From Pseudomonadota bacterium (GTDB lineage Bacteria; Pseudomonadota; Alphaproteobacteria; Reyranellales; Reyranellaceae), in contig JAFEFG010000045.1 of NCBI GenBank assembly GCA_018240685.1, positions 1 through 35,238 on the forward strand: a stretch of DNA of 35,238 bases, in the 5' to 3' direction. The notes under the pieces are model-generated. The model saw only the letters and a list, made by a program, of their open reading frames with translations. It was not told the origin of the DNA and ran no database searches. Positions 33,662 through 35,238 of this stretch are shown here, piece after piece; the first letter of the stretch is position 1; each line of letters begins with the position of its first letter. The translations under genes were made by a program, and so were the position numbers.

Positions 33662-33680
33662 CCGGCCATTGTATGGCCGG
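33662..33680 (+). terminator. Hairpin downstream of trpA
   Basis: CCGGCCAT (33662-33669) pairs perfectly with ATGGCCGG (33673-33680) around the loop TGT, 45 bp after the trpA stop and before ATTTG. It is a plausible terminator for the trp unit though the U-run is poor. The nonamer GGCCATTGT occurs twice nearby (about 33634 and 33665). The rest of the 114-bp gap shows only the ribosome binding site GGAGAG before the next gene. Confidence 0.5.
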
Positions 33681-33730
33681 ATTTGCGCTCCCATATGCGC
33701 GCCCGGAAGAAGCATGCAAGGAGAGACGCA

Positions 33731-34111
33731 ATGCAGCAGTCCGCGCGGCAACACCAGGCCAGGCTTCACAAACGTTTCACTGCTGCACTTGATCTCCTCG
33801 ACAGGCAAAACCGCGAGCCCGACCGCTGGGAGGAGGAATGCCTCTCCTATGCGCTCGGCGCCATGGCCTGCGGCCTCTACTCCGCTGCGGAAGTGGAACT
33901 CAGCGCCTTCTCACGGCCGGTTGCCGAACGACTTGCGGAGGAAGTGGCGCTGCTCGAGGAGAAGCCCAGCCGCTTCACCAAGGAGATGCTGCGGCACGGC
34001 TTCGACTACGTGGTCCAGCGCAACCCGGAGTCGTCCGTGACCGGGAAGGACATGCCGATGCCCCCTGCCGGCCACCTCGCGGTCCGCACCTTCCTCGGCG
34101 CTTCGCTCTAG
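33731..34111 (+). CDS. Small uncharacterised protein (126 residues)
   Basis: I do not recognise this family. The ATG at 33731 follows AAGGAGAG at good spacing, which supports it as a real gene; an in-frame upstream start (33683) would add a basic stretch without conserved look. The protein looks soluble and largely helical: ARLHKRFTAALDLLDRQNRE, EECLSYALGAMACGLYSAAEVEL and VAERLAEEVALLEEK could form a helical bundle, followed by FTKEMLRHGFDYVVQRN and a Met/Pro-containing segment (KDMPMPPAGHL). There is one pair of cysteines (near residues 38 and 47), no signal peptide and no membrane segment. It lies after the trp unit and converges with the glyoxalase II-like gene. Confidence 0.6.
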   Translation: MQQSARQHQARLHKRFTAALDLLDRQNREPDRWEEECLSYALGAMACGLYSAAEVELSAFSRPVAERLAEEVALLEEKPSRFTKEMLRHGFDYVVQRNPESSVTGKDMPMPPAGHLAVRTFLGASL

Positions 34112-34144
34112 GCGTTCGCGCGACGCGACCGACGCCGTCGCTCC

Positions 34145-34242
34145 AGCGCGATGACTTTTCGTCGGCTCATGCCGTCGTCCCGGCGCCGGAGCGGCTGACG
34201 CTACGAGCGCCGGACGACGGGCGAAGCAAAAGCCATCGCGCT
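34145..34242. repeat. Long imperfect inverted repeat between convergent genes
   Basis: The left arm (34145 to about 34186) contains AGCGCGATGACTTTT, CCGTCGTCC and GGCGC; the right arm (about 34205-34242) reads back as AGCGCGATGGCTTTT, CCGTCGTCC and GGCGC. The arms differ by one substitution and small gaps. The repeat ends exactly at the stop codon of the YcbL-like gene. It could fold into a hairpin of nearly 100 nt acting as a bidirectional terminator, or be a dispersed palindromic repeat. Confidence 0.65.
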
Positions 34243-34920
34243 TCAGCCTGCCGTGGTCTCGCCGTCCTCGAACAGCAGGTCGGCGACAAAGGGGTTGGTC
34301 TTGCGCTCCCAGCCGAACGTCGAGGTCTGGCCGTGACCGGGGACGAAACCGATATCGTCGCCGAGCGGCCATAGCCGCTGGCGGATCGATTGCAGCAACT
34401 GGTCGTGATTGCCGCGTGGAAAATCGGTGCGGCCGATCGAGCCCCGGAACAGCACGTCTCCCACGAACGCGACCTTGGCCGGCTTGTTCACGTACACGAC
34501 ATGGCCCGGCGTATGGCCGGGACAGTGCACCACGTCGAAGGTGAGATTGCCGAGCGTGACGGTGTCGCCGTTCTCCAGCCAGCGGTCGGGCACGAACGGC
34601 TTGTAGGCCGGAAAGTTGTACTTGCGGCCCGACTCCGGCAGGTCCTCGATCAGGAACAGATCGTCCTTGTGCGGCCCCTCGATCTTCACGCCATAGTGGT
34701 CGGCCATGGTCCCGGCCGCCGAAGCATGGTCGACATGGCCATGGGTGAGCAGGACCTTGGTGATCCTGATGCCCTGCTCGGCGATGGCCTGCTTCAACAT
34801 GTCGAAGTCTCCGCCCGGATCGATGGCGGTACCTTCCATGGTTTCCGAGCACCAGACGAGGGAGCAGTTCTGCTGGAACGGCGTGACGGGGGCGATCATG
34901 ACCTTGATCATGCATTCCAT
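34243..34920 (-). CDS. Metallo-beta-lactamase-fold hydrolase, YcbL-type glyoxalase II
   Basis: This 225-residue MBL-fold enzyme closely resembles E. coli/Salmonella YcbL, a type II glyoxalase that hydrolyses S-lactoylglutathione. Metal ligands are His60, His62, Asp64 and His65 (LLTHGHVDH), the His of HCPGHTPGH, the Asp of FVGDVLF and the His of FVPGHG. The segments PVTPFQQNCSLVWC, AIDPGGD, GRTDFPRGNHDQLL and PLGDD follow the YcbL order. The start at 34920 is supported by AGGAGG at a 7-bp spacing; a second Met at 34911 is possible. Other thioester or sulfur-carrier substrates of MBL hydrolases cannot be excluded. It is divergent from the carboxypeptidase gene, 63 bp away. Confidence 0.9.
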   Translation of the reverse strand: MECMIKVMIAPVTPFQQNCSLVWCSETMEGTAIDPGGDFDMLKQAIAEQGIRITKVLLTHGHVDHASAAGTMADHYGVKIEGPHKDDLFLIEDLPESGRKYNFPAYKPFVPDRWLENGDTVTLGNLTFDVVHCPGHTPGHVVYVNKPAKVAFVGDVLFRGSIGRTDFPRGNHDQLLQSIRQRLWPLGDDIGFVPGHGQTSTFGWERKTNPFVADLLFEDGETTAG

Positions 34921-34983
34921 CTAATGCCTCCTGCGGGCGCACGGAAGGGCGTATGCTGCAGGTCCTGTCATGACGGCGTCGCA

Positions 34984-35238
34984 ATGAATCTAAGGCTCCT
35001 GGCCGGCCTGGTCGGTCTCCTCGCGCTAACCGCCTTTCCGGCGGCGGCTCAGTTCACCCAGGTCGTGTCGCCCAGCGGTCCGGTCACCGCCGGCCCCTAC
35101 CTCATCGCCGACGCCCAGACCGGCGAAACCCTGCTGCAGAGCAATGCCGGCGCGCCCTGGTATCCGGCGTCGCTGACCAAGCTGATGACGATCTACGTCG
35201 TCTTCCAGGAGCTCAAGGCCGGCCGCCTGACGCTCCAG
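34984..35238 (+). CDS. D-alanyl-D-alanine carboxypeptidase, penicillin-binding protein type (3' end outside window)
   Basis: Only the first 85 residues are present. A signal peptide (MNLRLLAGLVGLLALTAFPA, ending AAAQ) leads into the serine-type PBP domain: YLIADAQTGETLLQSNAGAPWYPASLTKLMTIYV, with the active-site SxxK motif at SLTK. This is the DacA/DacC-type (S11) layout, with SxxK about 40 residues into the mature protein. It trims peptidoglycan pentapeptides in the periplasm. No strong ribosome binding site is seen, but the signal peptide supports this ATG. The window ends before the SxN and KTG motifs. Confidence 0.87.
   Translation, partial: MNLRLLAGLVGLLALTAFPAAAQFTQVVSPSGPVTAGPYLIADAQTGETLLQSNAGAPWYPASLTKLMTIYVVFQELKAGRLTLQ

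Overview
The window is 35.2 kb of dense, GC-rich bacterial chromosome. The gene families, the ugp, trp and pyrF genes, the G/C-ending codons, and the best remembered matches (Agrobacterium-type uronate dehydrogenase and D-carbamoylase) suggest an alphaproteobacterium of the soil type (Hyphomicrobiales or Rhodospirillales). The genus cannot be fixed from sequence alone. I see no tRNA, rRNA, CRISPR array, insertion sequence or phage gene. No gene-free stretch exceeds about 200 bp.

Layout. 1-5802: a partial short-chain dehydrogenase (minus), then a glycerophosphodiesterase and a complete ugpBAEC glycerol-3-phosphate importer with a possible Pho box before ugpB. 5945-10099: an isolated Wza-like export lipoprotein, convergent with a DsbD/ScsB-type thiol transporter followed by a one-domain peroxiredoxin-like protein. 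10216-13583: an M20-type carbamoylase/allantoate hydrolase, convergent with a membrane class III adenylate cyclase. 13780-17752: an XRE/MmyB-type regulator divergent from an MDR oxidoreductase across a palindromic operator, then uronate dehydrogenase and N-carbamoyl-D-amino-acid hydrolase. 17792-22507: a minus-strand set (TrmN6-like methyltransferase, S49 peptidase, NTF2-like protein) divergent from polyprenyl diphosphate synthase and glycerol kinase. 22614-29455: a five-gene ribose-type ABC transporter operon. 29531-33616: pyrF-trpF-ridA-like-trpB-trpA. 33731 to the end: a small unknown protein, a YcbL-type glyoxalase II and the start of a D-Ala-D-Ala carboxypeptidase.

The most unusual part is the transporter operon at 22.6-29.5 kb. 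It encodes a permease, a periplasmic binding protein, a second permease fused in frame to a strictosidine-synthase/SMP-30-like beta-propeller, a separate paralogous propeller that has lost the residues expected at the metal site, and a two-domain ATPase. The last three genes are joined by ATGA overlaps. This looks like a transporter carrying its own cytoplasmic propeller, either an enzyme acting on the imported compound or a regulator of the pump. I do not recognise it as a described system.

Other points worth following up are a RidA-like protein with a basic tail inside the trp operon, the ScsB-peroxiredoxin pair, and hairpins directly after the binding-protein gene in both ABC operons.
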